Shown here piece after piece: positions 15,739 to 24,209 of a DNA stretch of 64,000 nt. The stretch lies in contig CAWJKP010000003.1 of the NCBI GenBank assembly GCA_963843465.1, forward strand, positions 620,001-684,000. The letters run 5' to 3'. A program made the position numbers and the translations under genes. This DNA comes from CAWJKP01 sp963843465. GTDB lineage: Bacteria; Planctomycetota; Planctomycetia; Pirellulales; Thermoguttaceae. A model generated the notes under the pieces. The model saw nothing but the letters and a program-made list of their open reading frames with translations, was not told where the DNA came from and made no database searches. Position 1 is the stretch's first letter. Each line of letters opens with the position of its first letter.

Positions 15739-17248
15739 CCGATGAAGCCCGGGCAAACCGGCGGCGGGCGAAGTCCCGCATCCGCCGCTGCCAGATCCGC
15801 CAGGTTTCTCGGGCCAACGACCACGAGGAAGGCTGCGGACCGCGGCCGAACCGCTCGGCCAGCGACTCCAGCACCTCGAAGCGGCTGGGCCGGCAGATCA
15901 TCAAGTCGCCCAAGGCCGACAACGGCAGCCGCCGGGCCATCAGCACCACCAGCGGCGCGACTACCTCGCGTGCCTCTTCCGCCACCACGCACGCGCCGAC
16001 CACCCGCCCCGTCGCCCGGCGGACGTGGACCAGCAGGAATCCTTGCGGCCGGCCCTCGACGGCAAACGGGGCAAGTTCCGATAGTTCCACGCGGTAGCTG
16101 TCGATGGCGATCTCGGCCGCCGCGGCTTCGGCCTGGCTCAGTCCCACGCGGACGATCTGCGGATCGGTCCAGACGCCCCGGCTGACCAGTCGCCGATCTA
16201 GCCCGCGGAGCCGCCAGCCGGTGGCGTTCTCGACACAGCGGCGGGCCATGGTGCGGATCACGTTGTCGGCGGAGAACTCGCGTCCGCAAACCTCACCGGC
16301 GGCCAAGACCCGGCGATTGGTCGTCCGCAATTGCCGCCCAACAACCACATAGGCGCCTTCGGTGGCGATCCCCGCGGCCTCCAGGCGCAGGCGGGAAAGA
16401 TCCGGCCGGCGAGCCGGCACCAGCAAGATCCGGTCGACAAACAACTTCTCCTTCCGCCCCCCGCGGTCGAAGAGGACCGATCGCTGGCTCCCGGTCCGAT
16501 CCAGCCAAAGGTGATCACAGCCCAAGTGCATCTGGATCCCCTCGGCCGCCAGTTGGCAGCGGACCACCTCGGCCGCCTCGGGTTCCTCCGCGGGAAGAAT
16601 GCCTCGATATGCCCCAAATAGGTGTACGTCGCTGCCCAAACGCTGCACGGTCTGCGCCCAACGACACTCCTCGGACCCATCGCCGAGAACCGCCAGCCGG
16701 GGGGGAAGCTCCGTTTGCTCGAGGAGATCCTCAGGCGTGAGGAAGCCGGTCGCTTCCGCGCCGTCGATCGCCGGTGCGATCGGCTCGCAGGCGACGGCCA
16801 GGATCGCCCGCCGGAATTGAATCTCCCCACCGTCCACCTCCAAACGATCCCCGCTGGTGAATCGAGCCTCGCCTGAGAAGACCGTCACACCTTCTGCCGG
16901 CGGCCCAGAGGAATCCTGGGCGGCCAGCAGGTCCCGCAGTCGCCGGGCACGTTGGACCACCGAGGGGAATTCGGGCGTTTCGCCAGCGTCCGTCCGATGT
17001 CGCCCCTCGACCACGCCTCGACGATGAACCGCCCGGGCAGCTTGCGTCAAGAATTGGCCCACAACCCCTTGCAGGCTGCACGGGTCCGGGCCGGCGGCAA
17101 TCTGGCCGATCAAAGCGGGGCGTAGCCCCCGTCGGACCGCCTCTTCCAGGGCCGTCCGGGCCGCTAACCCGCTGCCGATGACAACCAAGTCCAGCCGCAA
17201 TGGGGTCGCTGCGGTCGCAGTTTGTCTGGGTATCGTTGCCACGGCCAT
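15722..17248 (-). CDS. FAD-dependent pyridine nucleotide oxidoreductase lacking redox disulfide
   Basis: A 508-residue relative of soluble transhydrogenase/mercuric reductase. FAD-binding LVVIGSGLAARTALEEA, NAD-binding RLAVLGDGSEECRWAQ, the second FAD motif VLAAGEVCG and the C-terminal dimerisation domain are present. Where the family has a CxxxxC disulfide, this protein has PCSLQGVVGQF with one cysteine, so disulfide chemistry is excluded; NAD(P)H oxidation through FAD remains possible. ATG at 17248 follows GAGCGGG. Exact substrate unknown. Confidence 0.78.
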   Translation of the reverse strand: MAVATIPRQTATAATPLRLDLVVIGSGLAARTALEEAVRRGLRPALIGQIAAGPDPCSLQGVVGQFLTQAARAVHRRGVVEGRHRTDAGETPEFPSVVQRARRLRDLLAAQDSSGPPAEGVTVFSGEARFTSGDRLEVDGGEIQFRRAILAVACEPIAPAIDGAEATGFLTPEDLLEQTELPPRLAVLGDGSEECRWAQTVQRLGSDVHLFGAYRGILPAEEPEAAEVVRCQLAAEGIQMHLGCDHLWLDRTGSQRSVLFDRGGRKEKLFVDRILLVPARRPDLSRLRLEAAGIATEGAYVVVGRQLRTTNRRVLAAGEVCGREFSADNVIRTMARRCVENATGWRLRGLDRRLVSRGVWTDPQIVRVGLSQAEAAAAEIAIDSYRVELSELAPFAVEGRPQGFLLVHVRRATGRVVGACVVAEEAREVVAPLVVLMARRLPLSALGDLMICRPSRFEVLESLAERFGRGPQPSSWSLARETWRIWQRRMRDFARRRFARASSAKGEA

Positions 17249-17714
17249 CTTGACCCGCTCTGGTTCCCGCGCCGGCGAGCGCTCCAGCGAATCATTATAC
17301 GACTCGCACGGGTAGGGTGGGCCGAGCAGTCGTAGGGTGGGACCAGGCCGCCTTGGCGGCCGCCGGCCCACCAGCAGTGGCAAGTGGTCAGTGGCAAGTG
17401 GCCAGAACGAAAAGAGTGCTGCGTCTCTAGCCACTGACCACTAACCGCTAACCACTCTTTCCTGGTGGGCCGGCATCGCTATCGCGAGCTGGTCCCACCC
17501 TACGTCTAATTCACCCTATTAGCGTCGATCAGTGTCCATTAGTGTTCCCGTTGCCCGCTTCTTTCCAAGGAGCTACAAGGGCGCCTCGCTTCCTTGCTCT
17601 TCCATATTAGCCGAAGTTATTGTTTTGCAGGCCCTTAGTCTACGGTCTGGGTAAAGTTTGCCGGCTAACTTGCCCGATATAGAAGGCGGATCAATCCCTA
17701 CGGAAGGATCGATG
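17249..17714. repeat. Intergenic repeats: GTAGGGTGGG elements and heptamers
   Basis: Three elements of the GTAGGGTGGGAC family (17312, 17332-17373 and inverted 17463-17503) enclose two heptamer arrays: TGGCAAG/TGGTCAG (17386-17404) and CCACTGA/CCACTAA (17430-17456). The layout resembles 7621-8152, where heptamers also lie between opposed elements. No gene seen. Confidence 0.75.
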
Positions 17715-18089
17715 ATGGCTGATATCGCTCCTGAGACCCCCTTTCGACAGCCACCGGCGTCCCCTCGCGACCTTCCGCTTTACTCTCGCAGCTTGCTGCG
17801 GATCAAGGTGCCGGTGGTCGTCACGCTGGCTCGGAAAAGGCAGCCGCTTAGCCGTATCCTGGAGTTGGGGCCCGGGGCGATCATCCAATTCGACAAGTCG
17901 TGCGACGCGATGCTGGAACTGGATGTGGCGGCCCGATCCGTCGCTCTGGGTGAAGCCGTCAAGGTGGGGGATAAGTTCGGCCTGCGGATCAGCTCGATTA
18001 CCCTCCCCGAGGAGCGATTCATTCCCCTGAAAAAGGGTCGCCCCAAGGAAGGCCCGCAAGTTGGGAACGTCCTGAAGCCACCACTCTGA
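17715..18089 (+). CDS. fliN: FliN/SPOA-domain protein
   Basis: A 124-residue protein. The C-terminal 80 residues form a SPOA domain (LLRIKVPVVVTLARKRQPLS, then LGEAVKVGDKFGLRISSI), the signature of flagellar motor-switch FliN or type III secretion HrcQb. GGAAGG lies 7 bases upstream of the ATG at 17715; an ATG one codon earlier is also possible. No other flagellar gene is nearby, so it is either a scattered flagellar gene or a different SPOA protein. Confidence 0.75.
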   Translation: MADIAPETPFRQPPASPRDLPLYSRSLLRIKVPVVVTLARKRQPLSRILELGPGAIIQFDKSCDAMLELDVAARSVALGEAVKVGDKFGLRISSITLPEERFIPLKKGRPKEGPQVGNVLKPPL

Positions 18090-18194
18090 TGGGATCTTCG
18101 CAGTGCGGCCACTTGTCGCCGCTTTGCAAAGCTCCGCCAGGTCTAGCCCGGATTATTCAGGGGCACGGCATCCGGGCACAGTCTGTTCGACACT

Positions 18195-18251
18195 AGCCCG
18201 AAGCGCAAGCGAGGGTAACTGGTTCGCAGTCCCTCGCTTGCGCTTCGGGCT
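18195..18251. repeat. Inverted repeat AGCCCGAAGCGCAAGCGAGGG
   Basis: Two 21-bp arms starting AGCCCGAAGCGCAAGCGAG, 15 bases apart, followed by TTTTGTTT on the plus strand. It belongs to the 812/12048 palindrome family and could terminate fliN transcription. Confidence 0.8.
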
Positions 18252-18372
18252 TTTGTTTGCCCACGAATCATCCGGTCCGGGTCCAGCAGCGGCGAAAACA
18301 CGGTTGGCCAGGAGGCGAGGGACCGTGTACACTGTAGGCATTGCCGCCCGAGGCCTTGCCTGGCGCCCGCCC

Positions 18373-19002
18373 ATGATCCTCTTGATCGATAACTACGATT
18401 CGTTCACCTACAACCTCGTGCAGCGGCTTGGGGAAATCGACCCCACGCTGGACTTGGAAGTCTACCGCAACGATAAGATCACGCTCGACGAGATCGAGGC
18501 CCGGCGGCCCTCGCACCTGATCATTTCCCCCGGACCTTGCACCCCGGACGAGGCAGGCATCTCGGTCCCCTGCGTGCGGCGGTTCGCGGGCCGGATCCCG
18601 CTGTTGGGCGTCTGCTTGGGGCATCAGTCCATCGGCCGGGCCTTCGGCGCCCGGATCGTCCGGGCCGACCGCTTGATGCACGGCAAGACCGACATGATCC
18701 ACCACGACAACCGGTCGCTCTACGAGGGCCTGGATAACCCCTTCCGCGCCACCCGCTATCACAGCCTGGTGATCCAGCCCGAGACCCTCAGCGATGAGTT
18801 CAACGTCTGCGCCTGGAGCATCTCGCCCGATGGCACGCGGGTGATCATGGGCGTGCGTCATAAGCGGTTCCCCCTGTTCGGCGTGCAATTTCATCCCGAG
18901 AGCTTCCTCACCGATTGCGGGCCGACCTTGCTGGAGCGATTCTTGGCCGTGCCCTCGCCGAACATCGAGGCCGCGGCCGCGCCGGGACGCGGCGAGGATT
19001 AG
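18373..19002 (+). CDS. pabA: Anthranilate/para-aminobenzoate synthase glutaminase subunit
   Basis: A 209-residue class I glutamine amidotransferase. It starts with the family signature MILLIDNYDSFTYNLVQ; oxyanion-hole motif LIISPGPCTPDEAG; catalytic Cys in LLGVCLGHQSIG; catalytic His-Glu in GVQFHPESFL. It supplies ammonia to PabB or TrpE for folate or tryptophan synthesis; the partner is not in the window, so PabA and TrpG cannot be separated. The C-terminal 15 residues are an Ala/Gly extension. Confidence 0.92.
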   Translation: MILLIDNYDSFTYNLVQRLGEIDPTLDLEVYRNDKITLDEIEARRPSHLIISPGPCTPDEAGISVPCVRRFAGRIPLLGVCLGHQSIGRAFGARIVRADRLMHGKTDMIHHDNRSLYEGLDNPFRATRYHSLVIQPETLSDEFNVCAWSISPDGTRVIMGVRHKRFPLFGVQFHPESFLTDCGPTLLERFLAVPSPNIEAAAAPGRGED

Positions 19003-19031
19003 GCGTTGCGTCAAAATAAGTTGACCATATT

Positions 19032-19091
19032 TGTAGGGCGGATTGCCTAATCCGTCTCCGGAGACTGGACGGATCAGGCAATCCGTCCTAC
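19032..19091. repeat. Inverted repeat TGTAGGGCGGATTGCCTAATC
   Basis: TGTAGGGCGGATTGCCTAAT (19032) is mirrored by GATCAGGCAATCCGTCCTAC ending at 19091. A related half element, GGATTGGCAATCCGTCCTAC, lies near 12157-12176. It separates pabA from lnt. Confidence 0.8.
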
Positions 19092-19130
19092 GAGAAACGG
19101 CCCAATTTATTGCGACCCGGCAGGATCAGC

Positions 19131-20867
19131 ATGAGGACGGAAACTCCGCGGAAGCGTCTGCGGTCGCCCCACGAGCCAAAAACCGCGGATCGCCCAACGC
19201 CGCGTGGAATCGGACCTGCGATCGCCGGCTTCTATCGCTCGACGCTGGGCCAGGCGCTGGCCGGATCGCTCCTCTTGGCGGCAGCCCTCCCTCCTCTGGA
19301 CCTTTGGCCGCTGGCCTGGATCGCGCCGGTCTGGTGGGTGCTCTTGATTCGTCGCCGCCAGTTGCCCGGATGCAGACCCTATCGGTCAATCTGGCTGGCG
19401 GGGTTCGTCTTCTGGCTGTTGGCCTATCACTGGCTGCGGCTGCCGCATTGGGCCACCACCTTCGGCTGGATCGCCTTGGCCTTCTATCTGTCGTTCTATT
19501 TGCCGGTCTTCGTGGGCCTGAGCCGGGTAGCCGTGCATCGGCTGCGGGTGCCGGTGATCGTCGCGGCGCCGGTGGTCTGGGCCGGGCTGGAACTGGCCCG
19601 GGCGCATCTGCTGGGCGGCATTACCATGGCCGCCCTGGGAGACACCCAGTATCGCTGGCTGGCGCTGATCCAGGTGAGCGATCTGGCCGGGGCCTACGCG
19701 GTCAGCTTCCTGGTGATGTTCGCCGCCGCCTGCCTGGCCCGCTGGATACCCTGGGAAGGCCGCCCCCGGGCGGATTGGGCGATGGCGGCCCTGGCACCGG
19801 TCATGGCGGCGGCCCTGCTGTATGGACACCTGCGGTTGAGCCACCCCGCGTCGCCCCCGCAACTCCAGGTGGCCCTGATCCAGGGCTCGATCAACGTCAC
19901 GCTCCAGCACGATCCTGCGAGGTCCGAACGCACCTGGCGCGACTACCTGCGGCTCTCCCGAGGCGCGATCCGAGAGGCCGCAAGCAAGCCTATCCCGCTG
20001 GACTTGATCGTCTGGCCGGAGACCATGCTCCAGGAACCCTTGATCTCGTACGAGCCCGGCGCCGCCGTTCCACCCGACTGGCGAGGCTCGCCCGAGGAGT
20101 TTCGCCAACGGTTGCGCGAGGGTGCCGAAGAGAGCCGCTTGCTGGTGGGGCGTGTTGCCGAAGTGCTGCGCACGCCGATGATCGTGGGCCTCGATCGGGA
20201 GCACTTTGCCGGCCACCGGATCGAGATTTTCAACTCGGCCGCACAGCTTTCGGCCGGTGGCGACGTGCTGGCGACTTACGACAAGAACCACCTGGTGCCG
20301 TTCGGCGAATACGTGCCCGGGGCTGACCGTTTTGCCTGGCTCCAGCGGCTGACGCCCTTGCCCGGCGGCGGCCTTGCTGCCGGCCGCGGGGCGGCGGCGT
20401 TCGCGGTCCACGGCCTGCGGCTGGCGCCGCACATCTGTTACGAGAGCGTGTTGTCGCACCTGATTCGCGGGCAGGTAAACGAGCTGGCCCGCCAGGGCCG
20501 CGAGCCCGACGTGCTGGTGAATCTCACCAACGACGGCTGGTTCTGGGGCTCCAGCGAGTTGGACATGCACCTGGTCTGCGGCGTGTTTCGCGCGGTGGAG
20601 TGTCGCAAGCCGTTTCTGATCGCCGCCAACACGGGCTTTTCCGCCTGGATCGACGCCGACGGCCGGATCCTGGCCCAGGGGCCTCGCCGCCGTGAAAAGG
20701 TGCTCTTTGCGGCGGTCGGCCGCGAGCCTCGCCAGTCGTGGTACCTGGTCCACGGCGATTGGCCGGCGGGAGTCTGCCTAGCCCTGTGCGGCCTGGCGGC
20801 CATCGTCGGCGTCTGGGATCGCTGGGCGGCCAGGCGTCGCCAGATTGACCCCCTGCAAGCTCACTAG
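19131..20867 (+). CDS. lnt: Apolipoprotein N-acyltransferase
   Basis: A 578-residue inner-membrane enzyme that N-acylates the terminal cysteine of lipoproteins. The first 240 residues contain about six hydrophobic segments (for example SLLLAAALPPLDLWPLAWI); the rest is a nitrilase domain with the catalytic triad Glu in IVWPETML, Lys in TYDKNHLVPFGEY and Cys in HICYES, then LVNLTNDGWFW. A final membrane segment is present. ATG at 19131 is preferred over a TTG 21 bases upstream. Lnt implies a diderm envelope with triacylated lipoproteins. Confidence 0.94.
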   Translation: MRTETPRKRLRSPHEPKTADRPTPRGIGPAIAGFYRSTLGQALAGSLLLAAALPPLDLWPLAWIAPVWWVLLIRRRQLPGCRPYRSIWLAGFVFWLLAYHWLRLPHWATTFGWIALAFYLSFYLPVFVGLSRVAVHRLRVPVIVAAPVVWAGLELARAHLLGGITMAALGDTQYRWLALIQVSDLAGAYAVSFLVMFAAACLARWIPWEGRPRADWAMAALAPVMAAALLYGHLRLSHPASPPQLQVALIQGSINVTLQHDPARSERTWRDYLRLSRGAIREAASKPIPLDLIVWPETMLQEPLISYEPGAAVPPDWRGSPEEFRQRLREGAEESRLLVGRVAEVLRTPMIVGLDREHFAGHRIEIFNSAAQLSAGGDVLATYDKNHLVPFGEYVPGADRFAWLQRLTPLPGGGLAAGRGAAAFAVHGLRLAPHICYESVLSHLIRGQVNELARQGREPDVLVNLTNDGWFWGSSELDMHLVCGVFRAVECRKPFLIAANTGFSAWIDADGRILAQGPRRREKVLFAAVGREPRQSWYLVHGDWPAGVCLALCGLAAIVGVWDRWAARRRQIDPLQAH

Positions 20868-20890
20868 TATATTGAGCGTTTGCGATCAAT

Positions 20891-20966
20891 GGTGGGTGTA
20901 GCTCAGTTGGTTAGAGCACCAGATTGTGGATCTGGGGGTCGCCGGTTCAAGTCCGGTCTCCCACCC
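20891..20966 (+). tRNA. tRNA-His (GTG)
   Basis: A complete cloverleaf: acceptor GTGGGTG pairing with CTCCCAC, D arm GCTCAGTTGGTTAGAGC, anticodon arm CCAGA-TTGTGGA-TCTGG with anticodon GTG, T arm GCCGG-TTCAAGT-CCGGT. An extra 5' G (position -1) faces the discriminator C, the tRNA-His identity element. CCA is not encoded. The 3' half is the attachment site of the downstream integrated element. Confidence 0.96.
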
Positions 20967-20982
20967 TTGATAAAGCCTTGCG
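20920..20982 (+). repeat. attL: 63-bp direct repeat within tRNA-His
   Basis: Starts CAGATTGTGGATCTGGGGG and runs through the anticodon arm, T arm, acceptor 3' strand and 17 bases beyond the gene. It is identical to 33233-33295. The intact tRNA is kept on this side. Confidence 0.92.
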
Positions 20983-21009
20983 GAGTAAGAAGTTACGCAA
21001 GGCTTTTTT
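20973..21009 (+). terminator. Rho-independent terminator after tRNA-His
   Basis: AAGCCTTGCG and CGCAAGGCTT form a 10-bp stem around a 13-base loop, followed by a T run. A diverged copy with the same stem design is found after the distal att site (33286-33322). Confidence 0.85.
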
Positions 21010-21231
21010 CGTGCCTATTGAGTGGGGCAAACGCCCGGTGCTATGCGGGTGCTAGGAGTCCGATAAACCGGAAAGAGGAGAGAAAAACCGGCCAGCAAGA
21101 ACGCCGATCGTCGAGGTCCAGCCGTTTCAACCTTGCCGCCGATCGACAGTCCAGCCGGGAAGCTCGGCATGTCGAGGACGTCGACCTGGTCCAGGGTGCC
21201 GGCTTTGCCGCTGCTGGCCGTCGAGGATCGC

Positions 21232-21573
21232 TCAGGATCGACGGTCGAGGGTGCCGCCCTCTCCCTGGTCCTGCCGGCCGTTGCCGTGCCGAAACTGGCC
21301 AGCCGGGTTGAACCGGCTCCGCTTTCGCTCCGTGTTCGCCCCCACGGCCTTGACCTGCAGCGCCACCTTCCCCGCGTCGGTCGTCACCGTGGCCGCGGTG
21401 TCGGCCGGCAGTAGCACCGTCACCCCCCCGCGGCCGTGTAGCTCCAGGTGGGCCAGCCGGAAAGCCTGGTAGGCGGCAAGGGCCTCCGCCGGGCTGCCGG
21501 CCTCGGTCTCCAGGATCAGGAACACGTCGGCCGTCACCGTGTAGCGCTGCAGCTTGGGGGTCGTCTCGATCAT
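21232..21573 (-). CDS. Element left-end protein with duplicated remnant
   Basis: A 113-residue protein of unknown family, starting MIETTPKLQRYTVTADVF with a strand-rich N-terminus and AEALAAYQAFRLAHLELHGR in the middle. GAGGTAA lies upstream of the ATG at 21573. It is the gene closest to attL. A decayed paralogue lies outside the element at 34280-34530 (AALAAYQ/EALAAYQ, LHGRGGV, VKAVGANT shared), showing that the cargo has been duplicated at this locus. Confidence 0.55.
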   Translation of the reverse strand: MIETTPKLQRYTVTADVFLILETEAGSPAEALAAYQAFRLAHLELHGRGGVTVLLPADTAATVTTDAGKVALQVKAVGANTERKRSRFNPAGQFRHGNGRQDQGEGGTLDRRS

Positions 21574-21892
21574 GGCGATTACCTCGTACCACCCTGGCCC
21601 TTTCCAGCGTCGGCCCGGACATGCCCACGGCCGCGCCGAGTTGAGAACGGGTTCGCTTGGATTCGTCACGGATAGGGGTGGGTAAAGTTTTCCCACCCCT
21701 ATCGTCTTCGCCCCTCTCGCCCGTGGGCAATCCGTAAGTTCATTTCAGTTTTCCGAAACCAGAGTGAACTTTCGCCCCTCTCGCCCCTGGGTGCCGCTTT
21801 GGGGGAACTTCCCCCCGAGCGATTTTTTGCGGTTCCCCCTCTCCAATCTCAGGAAACGGTGGTGGGTGTGCGTTTCTAGCTCGGGTAGGGCG
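21574..21892. other. Non-coding left segment with hairpin and direct repeats
   Basis: No gene. A perfect hairpin GATAGGGGTGGG-N10-CCCACCCCTATC occupies 21671-21704, and TTCGCCCCTCTCGCCC is repeated at 21707-21722 and 21771-21786. Base composition is lower in GC than in the flanks. It may hold a packaging site, a promoter or a terminator. Confidence 0.5.
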
Positions 21893-22606
21893 TCATGCGT
21901 GATTTATCCCTCCCGCCGTCCGCTCGATAAATTCCCTCATCGCCCTTGTCAACCGTCGCCGCGTTTCGTCGCCAGAGTAGAACAACGCGAACGCCTCTGC
22001 GTAGGCTTCCCGCGGGCTTCGCTTGCCGTTGTAGCCGTCGTTCGCAAAGGAACTGAGGTCCGCCAGAGTTTGCAAATCGTCTGACGCGCTGCGGTCGGCC
22101 GCGACGATGCGCTGCCATTCCGAAAGACCAGAGAAGCGGTCGGACCGGTCGTGCCAATGGCCTAGCTCGTGCAAGACCGCCCGGGGATCCCCCGCGACCG
22201 CCACAACGATCAGGGGTTGGGCTTCACCGCGAGCACCAGCCTCTTACAATCTTGCCGGGGGGCGGTCGTTGTCCGCACTGCGGATGTCGGCTGGCATCCT
22301 CGCCGGGAACGATGTCGATTGTGCCGCCAGAGGCACGAAAGGCCGCAACGACGCGCGAGGGTGCCTTCGCCGCTTCCCGCTCGATCGCCGCCGCCTGCCG
22401 CAAGCCGGGAAGCCGGCCGTCGATCGGGACAAGGCGAATCAGCGGACCGGCGGGAGGGTCGGCGGGCACGTCGTGCAAGAGCAAGTCCAGTCGGCCGCGA
22501 GTCGCGTCAAGGTCGGGGCGCGGTAGTGGAGTCGCCCCTGCGAGTCAAGGAACCAGCCATCAGAAACGTGGCCGACGTATTTCGGCTCGCTTAGCGTTGT
22601 GCTCAT
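21893..22606 (-). pseudogene. Zinc metallopeptidase-like gene, frameshifted
   Basis: Three consecutive frame segments read as one protein: MSTTLSEPKYVGHVSDGWF from ATG 22606 (GGGGGAAACT upstream), then DLLLHDVPADPPAGPLIRLV after a shift near 22525, then AQPLIVVAVAGDPRAVLHE and the zinc motif HELGHWHD after a shift near 22240, ending in a glutamate-containing helix (SPREAYAEAFALFYSG). The last part resembles anthrax-lethal-factor-like ADP-toxin-fold peptidases. Two shifts suggest decay, though read errors are possible. Confidence 0.6.
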
Positions 22607-22669
22607 AGTTTCCCCCACCCGCCCGGGCGCGTCGCTGTTTTTGCTCGACGCGCCCGGGCTGTCCACCCT

Positions 22670-23341
22670 TCACCTGACGAGGCAAAAGTCACGGCTGCCG
22701 ACTTCGCGCCCTACCATGTCAATAGCGGTCAGACCCCAACCGCCCTGGTTGAAGACCGCAACGCGCTGGCCGTCGATCACTCGCCACTCGTCCGGCTCGC
22801 TGCCGTGCCAGTCCGCCTCAAAGCTCGTTTCGCGGGCTTGGTCGAGGGAATCGGGGCGAACGTCGGGATGGCACACAAGAAGCCGGAGTCGGTTGCCGCG
22901 GACCTGCAATTCGGCATAACCGTCCCCGAGTTTCACGGCAGTCCCCACAATCGGGACGCCCTCGAAGTCGCCGGTGCAAAGGCCGCTGCATTCCAAGAGC
23001 GTGGGGCCGAACCGCGAAGTGAACACCTCGTTGACGATGATGCCCGAAAGCAGACCGTCGAAAGCCGGAAACTGCTCTGCGTCCGGGGTTGCCGTCGCTG
23101 CGGGCCGGCGGGTCGGGCTCAACCTGGCCGGGGCTGCCTCTCGGCTGGGCGGCCCCGCCCACGAGGGCTGCGGCCCGATGCTTCCGCCGATCTGGGCGGC
23201 GCGGGCGTTCTCTCTCGCTTCGGCCGTGCTGCGACCGTAAAGCAGTTTGCCCGTGGTCGGATTGACCGCGCGCTGCTGCGTCTCGGGGTCAAAGGCCGGG
23301 TACCAGGTGCCCCCGGAATGAAGTGCTGTTGCTGTGGGCAT
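22670..23341 (-). CDS. Hypothetical element protein
   Basis: A 223-residue soluble protein. The first 45 residues resemble a virion-protein-like start (GGTWYPAFDPETQQRAVNPT), followed by an Ala/Pro linker and a strand-rich C-terminal domain (GLLSGIIVNEVFTSRFG; VVDPD-free). I do not recognise the family. It is upstream of the metallopeptidase in the same transcription direction. Confidence 0.5.
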   Translation of the reverse strand: MPTATALHSGGTWYPAFDPETQQRAVNPTTGKLLYGRSTAEARENARAAQIGGSIGPQPSWAGPPSREAAPARLSPTRRPAATATPDAEQFPAFDGLLSGIIVNEVFTSRFGPTLLECSGLCTGDFEGVPIVGTAVKLGDGYAELQVRGNRLRLLVCHPDVRPDSLDQARETSFEADWHGSEPDEWRVIDGQRVAVFNQGGWGLTAIDMVGREVGSRDFCLVR

Positions 23342-23410
23342 GATTGATCTCTCTCTTGGAAAATGGAAATTGAGACCCGGCGGCGGTGTGCCGCCCGGCT
23401 CGGGGTAGGG

Positions 23411-24139
23411 TCACTTGGGATCGACCGGCAGGGGCTCCAGGGCTTCGCCGAATTCGGCCACCTTGCGAAGCTCGATGTCCGAAAATTGCAGGAAGTTGAA
23501 CCCGGAAGCCGGCCTCGTGGAATGGAACTGGTGGGCCTGGCCGACGTGCCCGCTTCGCTCGTAGGCCCTCAGTGCGCGATAGGCCGCCCCGAAGTTTCGC
23601 AAGGCGGTTTCCGCGGCCTTAATCAACTTCTTGTGCTCGCCCTTCGTCGGCTCGGCCGTGCGGAGTAGCGCCCGCAACTGGTGAATCCGCGTCTCGGCAA
23701 GGTCCACCAGCCCGTCGCTGTAGGCCGTGTGGAGCGTGTCTCGAAGCAGACACAAATCCGTCAACGGCATTGCCGCAAGGTCGGTGCCGGCGGCGAGTAA
23801 ATCGCGGTAACGGCGGGACGTGGCAGCAACCGCGGCGGGGCTGGTCGAGTAGACTTGGCTCGGGTCGGCGTCAAGGATATTTCTCGCCGTGGCAAGCTGC
23901 CCCCGGAGGTGCGGCAACTGGGATTCCAACTGCGCCAACTCCTGCTCCGGCGGAATCGCCGGGGGCGGGGTTGGTGCCGGCTTGGGTTCGTTGCCGGGCC
24001 AAATCGTGCGACCGATGATCCGCGAGAAGATGCTCTTCGCGGGGGCAACGGCGCGAACCTCGCGGTTGCCGTCGCGCTCGTCACAGTCACCCGGATAAAG
24101 GACACGGACGGGGGCGGCGATGGTTTCACTTTCGTTCAC
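23411..24139 (-). CDS. Hypothetical element protein with helical core
   Basis: A 242-residue protein: N-terminal strands (APVRVLYPGDCDERDG), a Pro-rich linker (KPAPTPPPAIPPEQE), then long helices with coiled-coil character (LAQLESQLPHLRGQLATAR; HQLRALLRTAEP). GTG at 24139 has AGGAGA upstream. The plan of a short globular domain plus Pro linker plus coiled coil is common in phage structural or scaffold proteins, but no family match can be stated. Confidence 0.5.
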   Translation of the reverse strand: MNESETIAAPVRVLYPGDCDERDGNREVRAVAPAKSIFSRIIGRTIWPGNEPKPAPTPPPAIPPEQELAQLESQLPHLRGQLATARNILDADPSQVYSTSPAAVAATSRRYRDLLAAGTDLAAMPLTDLCLLRDTLHTAYSDGLVDLAETRIHQLRALLRTAEPTKGEHKKLIKAAETALRNFGAAYRALRAYERSGHVGQAHQFHSTRPASGFNFLQFSDIELRKVAEFGEALEPLPVDPK

Positions 24140-24209
24140 AGTAAATCTCCTGTCGAATTTGCCGTCGAACCGGGCGGCGCGGGCCGGCAAACGCCGGCGG
24201 TGAATCGTA

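Noticed and set aside
19386..20753. Antisense frame across lnt
   Set aside because: lnt has all catalytic motifs; the antisense frame is compositional.
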